64,000 nt of DNA from Vespa crabro (GCF_910589235.1 NC_060964.1:3902992-3966991); one strand, 5' to 3'. Positions 23,909 to 37,430 are shown, counted from the first letter of the stretch. Made by a program: numbers and translations. Notes: generated from the letters alone by a model not told the origin.

Positions 23909-23953
<45 letters not shown>

Positions 23954-23957
23954 CTTC
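23909..23957. repeat. (CT)n microsatellite
   Basis: A CT array, interrupted once. Confidence 0.94.
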
Positions 23958-24486
23958 CTTATACGTTTCGTTTATTGCTGAACAATACAATGTTCCCAAT
24001 TAAATAGCCAATCCTGTATAAATTGAACTTCATTGAGAAACGGTGTAAGTAATAGTAAATTGGAAACGTTTAGAAAGAAAATAAAGACAAAATTTCAACG
24101 AATTCTTTATTTAATCGAGTCAATTTACCTTCCAATATGTACCTTAGAAAATAATGAAAATAGTGCAAGTCGAGTTATTATCTTTTAAGTTGTTCTTTCA
24201 TCATTTATAATTGGAATTATTCCGCGGTATCGTTTACTTTGTGTTTATTCGAGTGGAAAGATATACTCATTGTATACTTAAACGACATTTTTCATGAAAC
24301 GCTTACGGCTTAGTTAGATCTACCAAGTCGAAATCAGGTCTGGATATCTAATATTTACTAACCACTTGTCTTGGCGTTGTTAGTTGAAACTGTTATCCTT
24401 GGAACTTTTTGCACTGAAATTTTATTTGAAATGGTTCCTACCGTGAATCTTAATTCATGAAGCTTCGAATGTAGGAAATCATTTAC

Positions 24487-24504
24487 AGAAAGAGAAAAAG
24501 AGAA

Positions 24505-24541
<37 letters not shown>
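24487..24541. repeat. (GA)n microsatellite
   Basis: An interrupted, then pure AG run. It lies 0.6 kb to the left of first exon C. Confidence 0.92.
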
Positions 24542-24544
<3 letters not shown>

Positions 24545-25122
24545 TCTGATAATGGAAAAATGAAAAGAATAGTTTGCGACCTATCGAAAAAAGACAAATC
24601 TACATTTAAATCGAATTGTTGTCTGTCTAATCAACAAATATGATCAACCAAACGAAAATCAGATAACAATTAGTAATTGAATTTATGTCCGATGAATCGT
24701 AATCTCTCGCGATAACAGCATTCAAATTATCAACGAAATTTGTTACTATTAGGAGATGCGAATAATTTGAATTCGCGATTATATTCGATCTTTTGTTTTT
24801 GTTAATAGAACAATTCTATCTAAATTAAAGTTCTGTTACTAATTAGAGATAGATTCAATGAGGACGATTCAATGAGGACGATTCAATATGAAAGAAATGA
24901 AAATCTTTTAAAAAACAAAAATCAGAATGAGGAGATCTATTTTAAAATGTCTTAATTATGTTAGGAAATAAAACTATTCCGAAATAGATAGGAAGAAAAA
25001 TATTTAATTTAATTTGGATACTTAGATCAGATAAATCAGTGAAACTGTTTCCAAGAAATTATAAATAATTCGGATGTAATCTAAGGTATAAAATGGAAAT
25101 TCAAATTCAAGAATTAAAATAC

Positions 25123-25202
25123 CTTGGTATTCTGTCGTAACTATCCCAGCTGGTCAGACAATTGTAGCTGCTGTATCTGCTCGACGTAGTCATCGTTAAC
25201 AT
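25123..25202 (-). CDS. slo2: Slo2/KCNT channel, candidate alternative first coding exon C
   Basis: This short exon encodes 26 codons plus AG of a split Arg codon. It runs from the ATG at 25202-25200 (another ATG three codons later) to a donor CCAAG|GTATTT, weaker than that of exon B. It starts MLTMTTSSRYSSYN and ends TSWDSYDRIP-R. The last residues (IPR) and the splice phase match exon B exactly, so it can splice to 5795 and give DRIPR-VRVEYY. A short N-terminus of this size is usual for vertebrate Slick-type members. No in-frame stop separates this ATG from the (GA/CT)n tract starting about 50 bp upstream, so the true start could lie further up if transcription begins beyond that repeat. It was noticed by its phase and IPR ending, and transcript support would be needed to settle it. 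Confidence 0.6.
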
Positions 25203-25252
25203 TTTCTTGCAGGATGGCACGTCGAACTCGATCCCACGATCACGATGTGCCG

Positions 25253-25253
<1 letters not shown>

Positions 25254-25338
<85 letters not shown>

Positions 25339-25351
25339 TAGAGAGAGAGAC
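25254..25351. repeat. Long (GA)n array upstream of first exon C
   Basis: About 74 bp of uninterrupted GA, then short interrupted runs. It starts only about 50 bp upstream (minus-strand sense) of the ATG of first exon C. GA/CT tracts bind GAGA-factor-type proteins in insects, so a role in an exon C promoter is possible but only inferred. Confidence 0.95.
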
Positions 25352-25555
25352 AATGAGGATGTTGTGTAATATTGTACACCGTTTTTTTACCACACTATAT
25401 TAGCTGGAATATTCTAAGAGAATTTTTGGTCCGCTTTTCAACTTACGATGCTCAATCGGCCGACATTGACTATTCGATGTCACTGAGCTTCGATGAAGCA
25501 TTGAAGTGAACGAGCGCGATTTCGCGAACACGTTTAAAACCCGTAATACGTATAG

Positions 25556-25622
25556 ATATATATGTATATATATATATATACATATAAGATATATGTACAA
25601 TATATATATATATATATACACG
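25556..25622. repeat. (TA)n-rich array
   Basis: TA runs broken by ATGTA, CATA and AGATA units, followed by GTGTATGTGTCTGT. Confidence 0.88.
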
Positions 25623-26879
25623 TGTGTATGTGTCTGTCTATGTATATGTTTACATATATGTTTATATATGTACATGCATGTAATCAATTCTCTCTTTTAC
25701 CAAAGTTTCACAGAACACTCATATAAAATACACTAAGCCACTAATACTTGGACCACCAGGCTAATTCTCTTCTTTTTTGGACCACTTACACTGTTTCCCT
25801 TTGTTAATTAACGATAAAATTAGCTATTAAATTCTATCATAGACTTAATTAACATCTCATTTCTCTTCACTCGTCGCGCATATCCAACGATTCATGAGCA
25901 CGATTTTTTTTCTCCCATATGCGCTTGTTTCTTACATATACGTAATATTAAAAATATTCTACGTTTTTGGACCCGCCAACCAGCGTGCTGGATAATATCC
26001 TAAGTAGGAGGAAGGAGCTATTACCACTTTCCTTTGTTCTTTCCTTTTTCGTATCGTTTCTTTATTTGTTTTAAACTCTTGAAATTTTTATTCCCAAGCG
26101 TGCCTTCCTCCGTAAGATATTTACTTTCTTAACCGAATACACATAACACGTAGTGATTTGCTGCTATGAGAAATCATAACTCTTTTATTCTCATACTTTT
26201 TCTCATGTCTTTTCCTTATTTATTTTTTTCTTCGATCATAGAACGTTAACGTAGATCATAATATGAGAAAAATTAGCACGCGAAGATTTATTCAATCATT
26301 CTCTTTCGGATTTCTTCAAATATGCAAACACTTTGTACATTAGCACACTCATTCTTAATGAAAATTTTATATTATGATTTCTTCTTTCCACTCGTACGTG
26401 ATCGACGTACATCGACATTTTAAAAAAAGCTAATATTTCGCGACATTTTTTCCTCCATTATCTTATCACTTATTTTTGAAGAACGAAAGAACTCGAGAGG
26501 ATGTCTTTGGTCCCGTCGCGAGTTACTTCGATCACAATTCAGATTTTTTTCGCTCGATCTGATTGTACAAATTTTGACTCTCGATCCTCTGTCACTTTAC
26601 GCGCGCCTTTTTCAAAAAGCTTACGAAAAGAAAAAAAAAAAAAACAAATTGTTTTCGGAAAACAAAACAAAACAAAAAAAAATCACGTTACGTTGCTTTC
26701 CTTATGTAGAATAAATTCGTAGCGCGGTGACCTTTTCTTATTTCTCTTTCTCTTTATAAGCTTATCTTCGTTAGCTTTCTTCCTTTCGTTGTCTTCGTTT
26801 TCGTCACGGACGTCGATTAAAATCACGGTATTTCGCATTTAGGCAACGACACTTCCTCTTCAGATAGCGAATCATTCTT

Positions 26880-27060
26880 CGTGAATTCGAAGAGATAGAA
26901 AAGGCCGCGTACTCGCGCGATTTCATTAGCCCGCCGTTCTGGCATCGAGAGGCGCCGCGAGAGGACCTCCTCTCCGTAAGCTCCCAAGTATAAGGCGCTT
27001 CGCGTGGCCTGGCTCAGCGCCGACTAGCGGATTCAGCCTCAAACTTTTCCGAAGTGAGAA
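26880..27060. promoter_or_regulatory. CpG-dense patch with TATA-like motif, candidate promoter
   Basis: A locally GC- and CpG-rich stretch (GGCCGCGTACTCGCGCGAT, GGCGCCGCGAGAGG) in AT-rich DNA. On the plus strand GTATAAGG at about 26988-26995 is followed about 25 bp later by an Inr-like CTCAGC, reasonable core-promoter spacing. The stretch also lies about 1.7 kb upstream of first exon C in minus-strand sense. Strand and use are not settled from sequence. Confidence 0.35.
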
Positions 27061-27093
27061 AGCACAGGAAGGATACGCGCAAGCTCAGAACTT

Positions 27094-27096
27094 TCC

Positions 27097-27148
<52 letters not shown>

Positions 27149-27225
27149 GTCTCTCTCTCTCTCTCTTTCTCTCCGTCTCTTTCACTCTCTCACTCTCTTT
27201 CTTTCTTTCTTTCTCTCTTTTTCTC
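27094..27225. repeat. (CT)n-rich microsatellite
   Basis: A long CT array with TTTCT, GTCT and ACTCT interruptions. It abuts the CpG-dense patch and produces opposed spurious open frames of Ser/Leu and Arg/Glu. Confidence 0.95.
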
Positions 27226-28756
27226 GTCCTTTTAACAACTCCCACCTTCCACCTTAAACACCCAACCTTACGAAAGCGTGGAAAGGGCCGATAAACAATA
27301 GAGAAGGTTAAGTAAACGATACAAAGAGCAAATGAAAAATAATCAATCATGATATTTATGATTTAAAAATTTGTCAAATTAATCTCTAAACATTTGATAA
27401 AATTTAGATTTTATTTCGAAGATCACTAAGACTTTCTTATCCGCGTGGATGTTTAATGTTAAAGGAAGTTTAAATGTTAAAGGATATGTTTAAATGTTAC
27501 AGGAAAGTACGACACGATGACATTGAAAATATGCCATTCCTCGAAATCCATTAGTCGTTTCTTCTACAAATCGTCCTACGAGTTTTCTGATAAAACGGAA
27601 CGACGATCCGTGACCTTTGAAGAATTCGAGAGAATAAAAATCTCAAAGAAAGCCATTAAGTGATGACTCGTATCGCAGATCGAAAATATATGATAAAAAG
27701 TGATCGCTATCGCCCTCTGTCAGACTCGAAATATTTCGATAGGAAAATTTACGAGTAAAGCCATTCCGCCCATAAAACACTGGCACCATCGATCGTAAAC
27801 CTTTGACCTCATAGGAGAAGGGCCTCGATTTAAGGACACAACTCAGGCAGGTGGATTTTACGTAGAAATCTCGTGGAGTCGTATAAAGACGATTTCTTTA
27901 ACGCGATCCGACAGAAATATTCTTCACGAGTACGGTACTTTCTCCATACTTTCAGAAAAGAAAAATTTCATTTCTTTGAGCATCTCATTCCCTTTCTTTT
28001 GCATCTTGAAGATAACCGAATACTTTAAAGAAAAAAAAAAAGAACAAAAGAAAAAGAAAAACAAACATAAAGAAATAAATGAAAAGAGAAGAAATGAAGA
28101 AATTTTTTTCTTCGTGTGAAAAGCAAATTAAAACATAAGCCCTCATTTCATCGATATATACATCTATACTCATTCATCTGAACACATACAATATTTAAAT
28201 TGACACCAATAATAGTCGATCATCGTATCGAGTTTGATTATTTTCAAGAATAATGATAAATATATCGAGTATCTTGGCTAACTCAAAGCAAGAGTCGAGG
28301 TGTTTCGCGATTGACGGATAATAAATTTTGCAATTTCAACATAATATTTCAAAAGAATGATACATGGGCGATTCTACTCGATTAAATTGTAACTTGAGTT
28401 GATCGATTAATTACAAGGTAGAAATCACGTTTTCTTGAAATTTATAAAAAGCTCGTTAAAATGATAATTTGTTACAATTCTCTTATATACTGAAAGCGAT
28501 AGCTCGTCAATGTGATATTAAAGTTGTAAATCGTATTGTGTACGTATTAAGGGTTGTCGTAATGTAGTTCGTATTTCATTTCGTTCGTTTCTCTTTTCTT
28601 TTATTATACAGCATTGGTTAAAAGTTCGTTCTTTAAAGGAGAACTTTTTTCGTTGCAATTTAAAGAGGTGCAATTGCTTCCGCAAAATCGATCGTTGTAC
28701 AAATTTACGAACAAATGGTATTAAATGTACCGTAAAAACTATCCGATCGTGATACT

Positions 28757-28757
28757 T

Positions 28758-28784
<27 letters not shown>
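28757..28784. repeat. (CT)n microsatellite
   Basis: A short pure CT run. Confidence 0.92.
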
Positions 28785-28791
<7 letters not shown>

Positions 28792-29301
28792 CATCTTTTC
28801 TTTCTAACGAATGTAGGTTGAGTATCACGTGGAAAAATAATAATTTTTCAAACGATAAATCGATAGTTCTTTAAGACGCTTTAAAGTAAACATGAAAATA
28901 CATCGGGTGTACTCGAAGAACAAACATACGTTTTCTAGTACTATCGATGTCGTGTAAACTTTAGGAAGATGTGTATTATTCATCTCAAGTGTAACGAAGC
29001 TGACGACTGCAGGAAGATGAGTAGATAAACAGTACATACATATAAAAACGATACGTAAACTGAAATAAGTCCAATATTTAAGAAAGTAACACGAGAAGAA
29101 AAATGTTTATTTATTTATAATTGGTCTTTGTTGTCGTCTCCCTTTAAAGCACGCCTCATTTTCAAACTTAAAATACGAGCTCGGAAAAATAACGATCGAA
29201 TTTGAGATTTGACTCGAAGGAGAAGAGGATAAGAAGGTTAACGGGACATCGAAGATGTCTGTAAACCAAATATCTTGCCAGAAATTATCTGTAACGATCT
29301 A

Positions 29302-29370
29302 GAGAGAAAAGAGAGAGAGAGAGAGAGAGAAAGTGAGAGAGAGAGGGAGAGAGAGAGAGAGAGAGAGTAA
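29302..29370. repeat. (GA)n microsatellite
   Basis: AG runs interrupted by AAAGTG and GGGA. Confidence 0.92.
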
Positions 29371-31306
29371 GAGCGTGAGTTCGATACGATTAGAGGTAAC
29401 ATCATTGAGAGACCACTTCCACTGCATTAGCTGGTGGTGAAATGGCGTCGGTAGTATCTAAAGAAGAAAAAAAAAAAGAAAAAAAAGAAGAGTTCATTTT
29501 AGCCGAAAGAGTGAACAACGGTGGTGGTTTCAAGAGATTCGTTCGATGCTTTTCTTTCTCGATCTTCTTTATCTCACTTTCTTTTTACTTCTTTTCGTTA
29601 TTTTCTTCCTTGTCTTGCTTCCATTTCCTCTATCATCTAACTCGACAATGGGATTACTCACGAGATGGCTGAAACACGATGGTGCCTCGATCATAAAATT
29701 GTTCTTTTTTCGTTTATGCTTCCGTCTACGTTCTCGATGCCGTCGCGGCTTTTTTAGTTCAAAGTTTTACCGTCGTCCTCTTTATACAATGGCAGCACAA
29801 TCCACGAACATCCGCCGAAGCTGCCACGAGACGTTTCATGGTATAAATTCACCCCTCTGTCCTTTTATGGGAATATTTTACTAAATATACGAGAGCGAAG
29901 TTATTTTGGAAATCCTTGATCCTCATAAATCATCACTGTCTATTGATCTATCTAAATATATTATAAATCAAGAGATTTTATTCAAAAGCTTGTATCCTTT
30001 TAAAAGATTCAGGCATTTCAAAGATCTTAAATTATAAATCCATGTATTTATTAAGCTAAATTTATGCAACATTTATTATTTTTACAATTAAAAAAAAAAA
30101 ATTGTCTTTTAAAAAATACATTATGCTAATAAAACTTCTTGGTTTGATCAATAAATATTGTCGAACTACTGCATTTTTAAACAAGTTTTGTATTTTTATG
30201 AATAAAGTGAGTTGTTATAAAGAAGAAGTTCGAGATATGGTATGGGAAAATAAATGGGAGATCGTGGTCTTAAGGTGCATAAACAACGCGGTGAGATTTT
30301 ATTGACTCCATTTTCTCTTTATCCGTGACCACATTTATTATGGAGACTCTAAGGACAAAAGATCTTTTCATCGCGCGCCCTATGTGATAAGTAGCTCTGT
30401 TATAGTTGTCTAGAAAGAAGAAAAAAATAAAAAGACGAACGGTACAACTGTGAAAGTTTAGGACGAATGAGCTTAGCATATCAAATGAAAAATATATAAC
30501 CGCAATATAAGATTTTATCTTTTGGTTCGATATTATTTTCGATTATCGTAAATGCAATTAAAAGAAAAGAGTCACCTGATATAGGAACTGAACGAACTTA
30601 AATACTTTCTCTAGACTTTTCTTACCAAGCAAAAGTCTATTATTTTCCCTTTAGACTGATACTCCTTTTCTTTTTTTTTCCATCTTGGATTTATCCGAGA
30701 CGCAAGGAAGTCTCATATTTATTATAATATCCCCAAGCGAGGATGCCAACTAGGCTTGTAAAGGAAATAAAACAAATACGAAATAATTTATTTCAATCCT
30801 TTTTCAAAGTTTTGAATTTATACTCTTTGATGATTACTTTATAGTTTTATATATGTATATATAATAAGCTTATCGTAAAATAAAAACACGAATTCTAATT
30901 GAATCAAACAACTTATATGATAAATATATAAAGAGTATATTGTCTAATAATTTATATATTTATATTGTTTGTATTATTTTGCGATTTGCAATTTCTAAAT
31001 TCTCGTAAAATGTTAATAAATGTTTAAAGGTATTTCATTATTTGTTATTAAATAAAGAAAGACATAGGTAGGTATATGCATATATCAAAAACAAGGTACT
31101 TGAAGTTTTGATGACGATCTCGGTTGGTTTAACTTAACCAAATCTTTCGAGTAGCCCAAGGAGCCGGTCCCTCTTCTCGTTATCCTCAAGAGCTCGCTCG
31201 CAAATGGCGCGCAACACGCGTTTACATCACGATCTTAATGAACCCCATGTTTATTCCAAGTCTCGTTCTTTCACTCGAGAATTCAGAGAAAGGCTACTCC
31301 CTGTAC

Positions 31307-31309
<3 letters not shown>

Positions 31310-31350
<41 letters not shown>
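31310..31350. repeat. (CT)n microsatellite
   Basis: A pure CT array about 0.5 kb downstream of first exon B in gene sense. Confidence 0.95.
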
Positions 31351-31353
<3 letters not shown>

Positions 31354-31879
31354 TTTTTCTCGACTTGACCTTTGACCTTTCCGAGCTACGAAAGAAGAGA
31401 TACAGAGAGGAAGAGACTATGAGAAAGGAGTATCACGATCCCCGAATCGCATTACGTTTTTCATTTTGCGCTAGCGCGAAATAAACAGAAAAAAAAGAGA
31501 GAAGGTTTAAAAATGATATCTATATTATGTAAAAGTAAAAAATTGTTGGAACATTATTTTGCAGATGATTTCCGAAGAAATCCTTAATAGGCATTTCACT
31601 GACAAAAGAAAAGAAATCAATTTTATTCAAGTTGACATTTTATATGCAAAACTTTATAGGTATATGACTTGCTCGGATACCATTGAAATATATAATTGTT
31701 GGTAGTTTATATGAGTTCTCCAGATGAATTTCATCTGCCTATATAATATTAGAGAAAGTTTCACAAAAGATCATGCTTCCTCCGATAACCGAGAGGAATC
31801 GTGTTTCATGAAAGGAATAATAAGCGAATAAAAGTCGAAGTTAAAATTCTTCTTTAACGAGATCCAAATACTCGCTTAC

Positions 31880-32127
31880 CTTGGTATTTGAAAAGCTATT
31901 TCGTCGAGGGAATCGCTTGGTTGGAGAGGGGCCCGTTCGAAGAGCTTACTAGGGCCCCGATGAACTTTGTTGCAGCACTGCATCGATTCGGCCGTTGGTT
32001 GCAATTGGTCCCCGCAATTGGTCCCACGTTGTCCACCTTGACTATTTGTTCCATTCTTTAATTGCTTCTTTCTTAACTCCTCCGCCTGACGGCGCAGATT
32101 GTGCAGCCGAAAGAAGTACATCGACAT
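31880..32127 (-). CDS. slo2: Slo2/KCNT channel, alternative first coding exon B
   Basis: This exon encodes 82 codons plus two bases (AG) of a split Arg codon and ends at a good donor (CCAAG|GTAAGC). The ATG at 32127-32125 is the first after an in-frame TAG at 32172-32170; a second ATG follows two codons later. The product starts MSMYFFRLHNLRRQAEELRK, with a short charged and probably helical segment at about residues 8-25. A polar Gln/Asn/Gly-rich middle follows, and the exon ends SDSLDEIAFQIP-R. When joined to the exon at 5795 it reads ..FQIPR-VRVEYYVNENTF, the form I expect for insect Slo2 proteins. The TAG lies in a pyrimidine-rich context that could be an acceptor (CTCCTAG|TATC), so a 5' untranslated exon further upstream is possible. 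The first-exon status is inferred. Confidence 0.82.
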
Positions 32128-35100
32128 TTCTGTTCCACACAATCGCGAGTACTTTTGATCAGATTGATACTAGGAGTTGTAGGTAGTGAGTTTCAAGCGC
32201 CTCGAGACGTCTTCTTATCATGCAAACTTTCTTTTAACGATTATTACGAATTTTGCAGAAAAGTTTAAAAAGACGAAGCAGTCGCATCGTCGGAAGTTAT
32301 TAAACAATCTACTTACGTTTCAATATCTATATTAATCCTCCACACGAAACGATGCTTTTTTTTTTGCGTGTATAGAAAAAAGATTATATAATATGAAATT
32401 TGTAATATATAACTCGTACTATAATATTAATATACTATACTAAATGTAAATATATGTGTACCGAGCAACAAACATTAATCATTAGATATGAACTAACAAT
32501 TAATTTTAATGCATAGAAATAAAACTAAATAAATATGACGATAAGATATGTAAATGAGTATGTAATGTACAAGTTGCGTGACCTTACAAAGTATTAATTT
32601 CTTTCTTTTTTTTTTTTTTTTTTTTTTATTCTTATAGTTTACAATTTGATTTTTTCAAGAGAGAATCTTTAAATAATGAAATATTTAATTTTTCAACGCA
32701 TATTTTCTTACATATTTGAAATATAGTGACCTTAGAGAAGGATTTAATGACTGGAAATACCATTTACATGATGAGAAATTTTAAAGAACTAGAAAATTCT
32801 ACTTTCGGCGAACCTTCCGACGATAGCGTCGTTTAAGAAAAATGCCTTTGCCAGATGGAAGTGTAGAACAAAGCGTTTAACGAGGCAAAAAGGAAAAGGG
32901 AAATTCTCTGAAACCCGCTCGAAACTACTGCAGCTCGCGCATGCATATTTAATTATTGACATGCGAGTCATTAGGTACATGCGCAAATTAATAACGCGCG
33001 AACATTCATTTTGTCATATGTTTCAGAACATAATATTTAATGTGCTTATATTAAAAGTGCGTGCTCATAATAAATATGTACATAATATTTCGTTCACGTT
33101 AAATCATTATACCATCATTAGGCATATTTGTCAAATGATAAAGATCGAAACTCATATTTGATTTTTTTTTATTTTTATGACTCTCTTCTTGTCCAATGAT
33201 TGCTCTCCTGAAATTCAATCTTGATTTCAATTGATCGAATATTTTTGAAAAGAGTATACTTAAACATTTCCCTTCCATTTCCATTCTTATTTTGAAACTA
33301 TTCCTCCAGTTAACTTTTTTTTTATTCCATCTAAAATAATTTAAAACTTGATTTTCAAGAGAAATGTTCGACTTTCGGGATAACCCATAGACAAGTCACA
33401 CTTTTGTACGAAGCTATGGAAACGGAAAATATATTAAATATTTTCAACGGTGTCTTTGAACGTCCTCCTTTTCCGTATCTCCATTCTGTCGTATAGCAGA
33501 GCCCGCAAACATGACTTTGAAACGCTTTTACCGACTTCTTTCGAAAGTGATAAAAAGTGAAAATAATGTCTTAGGAATTCTTCGAATACCGCTAGAAAAT
33601 ACGATTTTCTTTTGTTGCGTAACTTTATGTTTTTTAAAAGTAGCTTTTTTCGACACTTGATTTCTAATACAAATATATTTTAGAATAAAGAAAAGAAGAA
33701 ATACGGTACAATGTAAAGTATCGAATATATATCAAAATAATTCGAAATTCTAATTATACGAAGAATATTCTCAGAAAATGATATAGATTGAAATGCAAAT
33801 TATAAATTGAAGATTGTATTAATCTATTGGACATTGTATGATCTATGGAAGAGAGTGAATTTTGTAAATTTTTGTGTATGTACAATGTATATGTAAATTA
33901 TAATATTAGAAACATATGTAACTTTATATAGGAATGTTTTATTTTTAAATTTGTTCAATTTTTAAACACTTGTTTACAATGTGTAAAATGTATAAAATAT
34001 TATATCACGTCATTTAGTGTATTTAATCTATAAAATATAAAATATAATTCAGTTATCGATAATCTAAATGTACCGAGAAACTAATTAAATAGAATGACAA
34101 GTACAAAAATCTGTTTGAATCAAAGAGTTCGTCGTCAAAATATTTTAACTTCTATACTTCAGATGAGATTTTGCTTATATTTTCTCTACTATATGCGAGT
34201 ATCTAATGCCGTAGGAAAAAGTCAAAATAATATCCCAATTGAGTTATCTCACTTTTGGAGAAGTGGACGAACATCGAAGCAGTTTCACGGATCGTACATA
34301 TGTGTGACCTGCTTTTAAAGTACGTACCTACAGCGCTATTCTCATGAGTCTATGCAAGCTCAAAAAGCTCAGGTCTCTCTTCTAGCGTGGATCTACTTCA
34401 CTTTGTTACTCTGTCTATTATTCTTTTGTCTTTTACGCATTTTAATTCAGTATTTATTGTCCTAGTAAATATTTTAAAATAGAAACATTGCGCATACGAA
34501 TTACGTCATTATGAGCCTGAAGTGACATTGATATATTTTCATTCATCCTTGATTTTAAAGTATATCCGTATTTTTTTCAATGAAAATTAGTAAAAAATTT
34601 TTTATATATTCTTAATGGGTTTAATTATCTCAACTGTATATCTATATACTCAATTTTTTATTTCTTAAAATGCTTCCAACCTCGAAATCGAACGTATCGA
34701 AATTATTAAATCTAAATATTGTATGCACTTTGATATAAATTTTTAATCAATTCATTTAAACATTTAAATGCTAAAAAGTATTCACACACGCACATGCTAA
34801 AACTTCAATAGAAAACGTAAAAATTCAAATAAGTTATTCGATATTTCAAATAATTTTCGAAAACGATCATCTGTTACACTTTTCGTTGTTATGTTAAAAA
34901 CACCTTGGAGATCATATCTGAAGTAAAAAAAAATGGAACACAAGTTTACTTTAGGTAAGAGTAAATCTACGAAAGAATTCGATGAATGTCGAATAATAAG
35001 AAAACTCTCAATAGAGATGACCCTTCCTTCAACGTTTCGAGTGAATTCCGTTTGATAGGTAATAGGTACTTAAATCAGAAGAGCTACTTGAAGCTAAAAA

Positions 35101-37364
35101 GGAAAAAAGAAAATTCCTTTCTCGGCAAACTACTCGAAGCAGATTACCTGAAGATTGAAGAAAAAGGTTTGGCCTCGATTAAAGAAATCCAGTAAGAAAT
35201 CTCGTTGGAAAAGCCTCAGTTGATCCAAGATTCTCGAAATTCCGTTTGCAAGTAAAATGACGAAAAGGAAAAGCATAATGGTATGAGATAGAAGTCGGTG
35301 TCATTGTTGGATGGACATTGGAATCAATAAATAGATATCTTCCCTTAAGAGTAAACCTCCCTTAAGATCTGACTATGATGGGCACTGGCAATCTATGGGT
35401 GTGTGCACTCTATTCCGGTATTATGCCACCTTAATTAATTAATCCTTAGACATTGATGATCCTTTCACGAGGATAGCTAAGAGTCGACTAGAAGGGTATT
35501 GTGCCAATTATCGATTTCATCAAAGACGTCCTTGACCTATGAAATCATATATTTCGAGGAAGAAAGAAGCTTCGCAAATTGGATTATAGTTCTATGAAAA
35601 CGTTATGCTCGCATCTGTTCGATAAACGATTTAGAACTTCATTCTTATTAAAATCACCAATACCATAAAGATTCTTATTTTTCAACTTGTGAATAAAGAA
35701 ATCTTCTTCTCATATTGATAAATGAACAATCGAATAAAAACTTTCTGTAATTTCATTCCCTTTCATACTGGAAATAATTCTTTTGAAAGAATATTGAAAT
35801 GAGAAGATCTGACATAACGAGATCGTGCAACATAGAAACGAGAGTATGGTATACCAGGTGCTATAGAAACAGTTCTATAGTTGAAGTAGATGTGTCTCAA
35901 GAGAGTACTACGAAAGATACATTGACCTGCCTGAATTCTCGGTTGTGTTTGATCCAATGTGCTTTTGTAAATCACCTCGGTCGTAACAAGATGAACTTCA
36001 TAAATGATACCATCGCCTCGAATCTGTAGACTTAAGGGTTTGACCTTTTCCAAACAAGTTTCACAAATAGTTCATCTCTAAGTATCTTAATGTCTTCTAA
36101 CGAGCTTCTTCAATGAAAATTTCAAAGATTTATCTCGAACTTAGTTGTTCTAAATTGATTTCGTAATATTAAAACAAGAGATCACCTTAAACAAATCAGC
36201 TGCGTTCTAATTCCAAATTTGTAAAATATTTGGATATGTACTTTGATATCTTAACATGGGGTATGTAATAAAAGGACTTTGTATGTATCAGGCAGAAAAG
36301 ATTCAAGAAGGAAAAAAAAAGAGTGTTCTAATCAAATGGTTGACAAATTCGTATTTCTGATAGCTTCACGATATTTATAATTATTTAGGATAATTATCAT
36401 GCACTTTACATCGTTTATTTTTGCTTCGTCGTCATAAATGTCGATATTGAGATTAAATAAGGTATCATTGAAAATCATAAAGCTTGATAGAACTATGGAA
36501 GAAAAAAAAAAAGATCGACCGAGGAGGTGAGTATGTAAACGTCCGAAAATAGACACATTGCTTGCTAAGGTGGAGAAGCCATAAGGATCATTCCACTTAA
36601 AGTAAAACGTTTGCGTCCATAGAAGGGAGTTATATGGATGGAAATTTCAGCTGTAAGAAGAAGAAGCTTCTCAAATATATTCAAGCGTCTTGGCACTCAA
36701 ATTAAGAAAACTCCTAACGATTCGTCCTTCGGATTCTGATTTAGTCTCTCTGTTCGCTCTTACTCTTTTTCCATTCGTTTAAAGAAACTCGCCGGGATTA
36801 ATCGAGATAAAAATCGACTTTTTAAGATAGCTCTTTCAAACGGATACAAATGAAGTGTTGATTGCTTTTCGCGGGTTCTATGAAAATGGGTTTTCCTTTT
36901 TTATCATCTATCATCTCTGCCAACTCTAAACGATCGTTTGCTTCATTAATGCGATAAAAAATGGTATTTTAACATCGTACAAAAGTTGCCCCATTTATTT
37001 ATATACATTCATTATTGTCTCCTCTGAAATGTTTATCTATCTGTCTTCCCACAATTCTCCTTCGTTTATCTCTCTCTTTATAATCAACAGATACGATGAA
37101 CCAAAAGGAACATATTGATCTATTTATCGAATCTCATTACGAATAGCAATACGAATCTTTTACTCGTTTCGAACAAACCCTCGTGAACTTTACCCTTTTA
37201 GTTAACGTTCGTGGTTATACGACTCTCGACACTGTCAAACTGCTTCGTCAGTGCTTTACGAGCGACCTAGGCACGATTGGTTGCTATGATCTATCGCACG
37301 TTTATTAGAGCACGAGCGAATTGCCTATAGTATAGTCGCCTCGCGTAGTAGGTACTTGTAATCT

Positions 37365-37430
37365 CACTCTCACTCTCTCATTCTCTCACTCTCTCTCTCT
37401 CTCTCCCTCTCTCTCTTTCTCTCACACACT
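37365..37430. repeat. CT-rich microsatellite
   Basis: CACTCT units, then a (CT)n run, ending CACACAC. Confidence 0.88.

Larger units (their letters stand above)
5796..25122 (-). other. Slo2 long intron, part shared by all three isoforms
   Basis: About 19.3 kb of intron between first exon C and the exon at 5795. It is AT-rich with many microsatellites. It contains a CRE/TATA cluster (6190-6285), a SINE/tRNA relic (9594-9664), a weak recursive-splice candidate (10302-10310), an (ACT)n array and a candidate plus-strand exon near 17.4-17.6 kb. Somewhat GC-richer stretches occur at 6110-6330, 10250-10500 and 21240-21560; these could be conserved noncoding elements, but nothing in them is recognisable. 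Confidence 0.7.
25203..31879 (-). other. Interval between first exons B and C
   Basis: Intronic for isoforms A and B, and 5' flank for isoform C. It holds the GA array above, a TA-rich array (25556-25622), a CpG-dense patch with an adjoining CT array (26880-27225), further CT/GA arrays (28757-28784, 29302-29370, 31310-31350), and a small GC-richer stretch at 31130-31240. No other gene is supported. Confidence 0.7.

Noticed and set aside
27039..27350. 103-codon Arg/Glu-rich minus-strand frame and its plus-strand Ser/Leu partner
   Set aside because: Both arise from the (CT)n array at 27094-27225; there is no domain.
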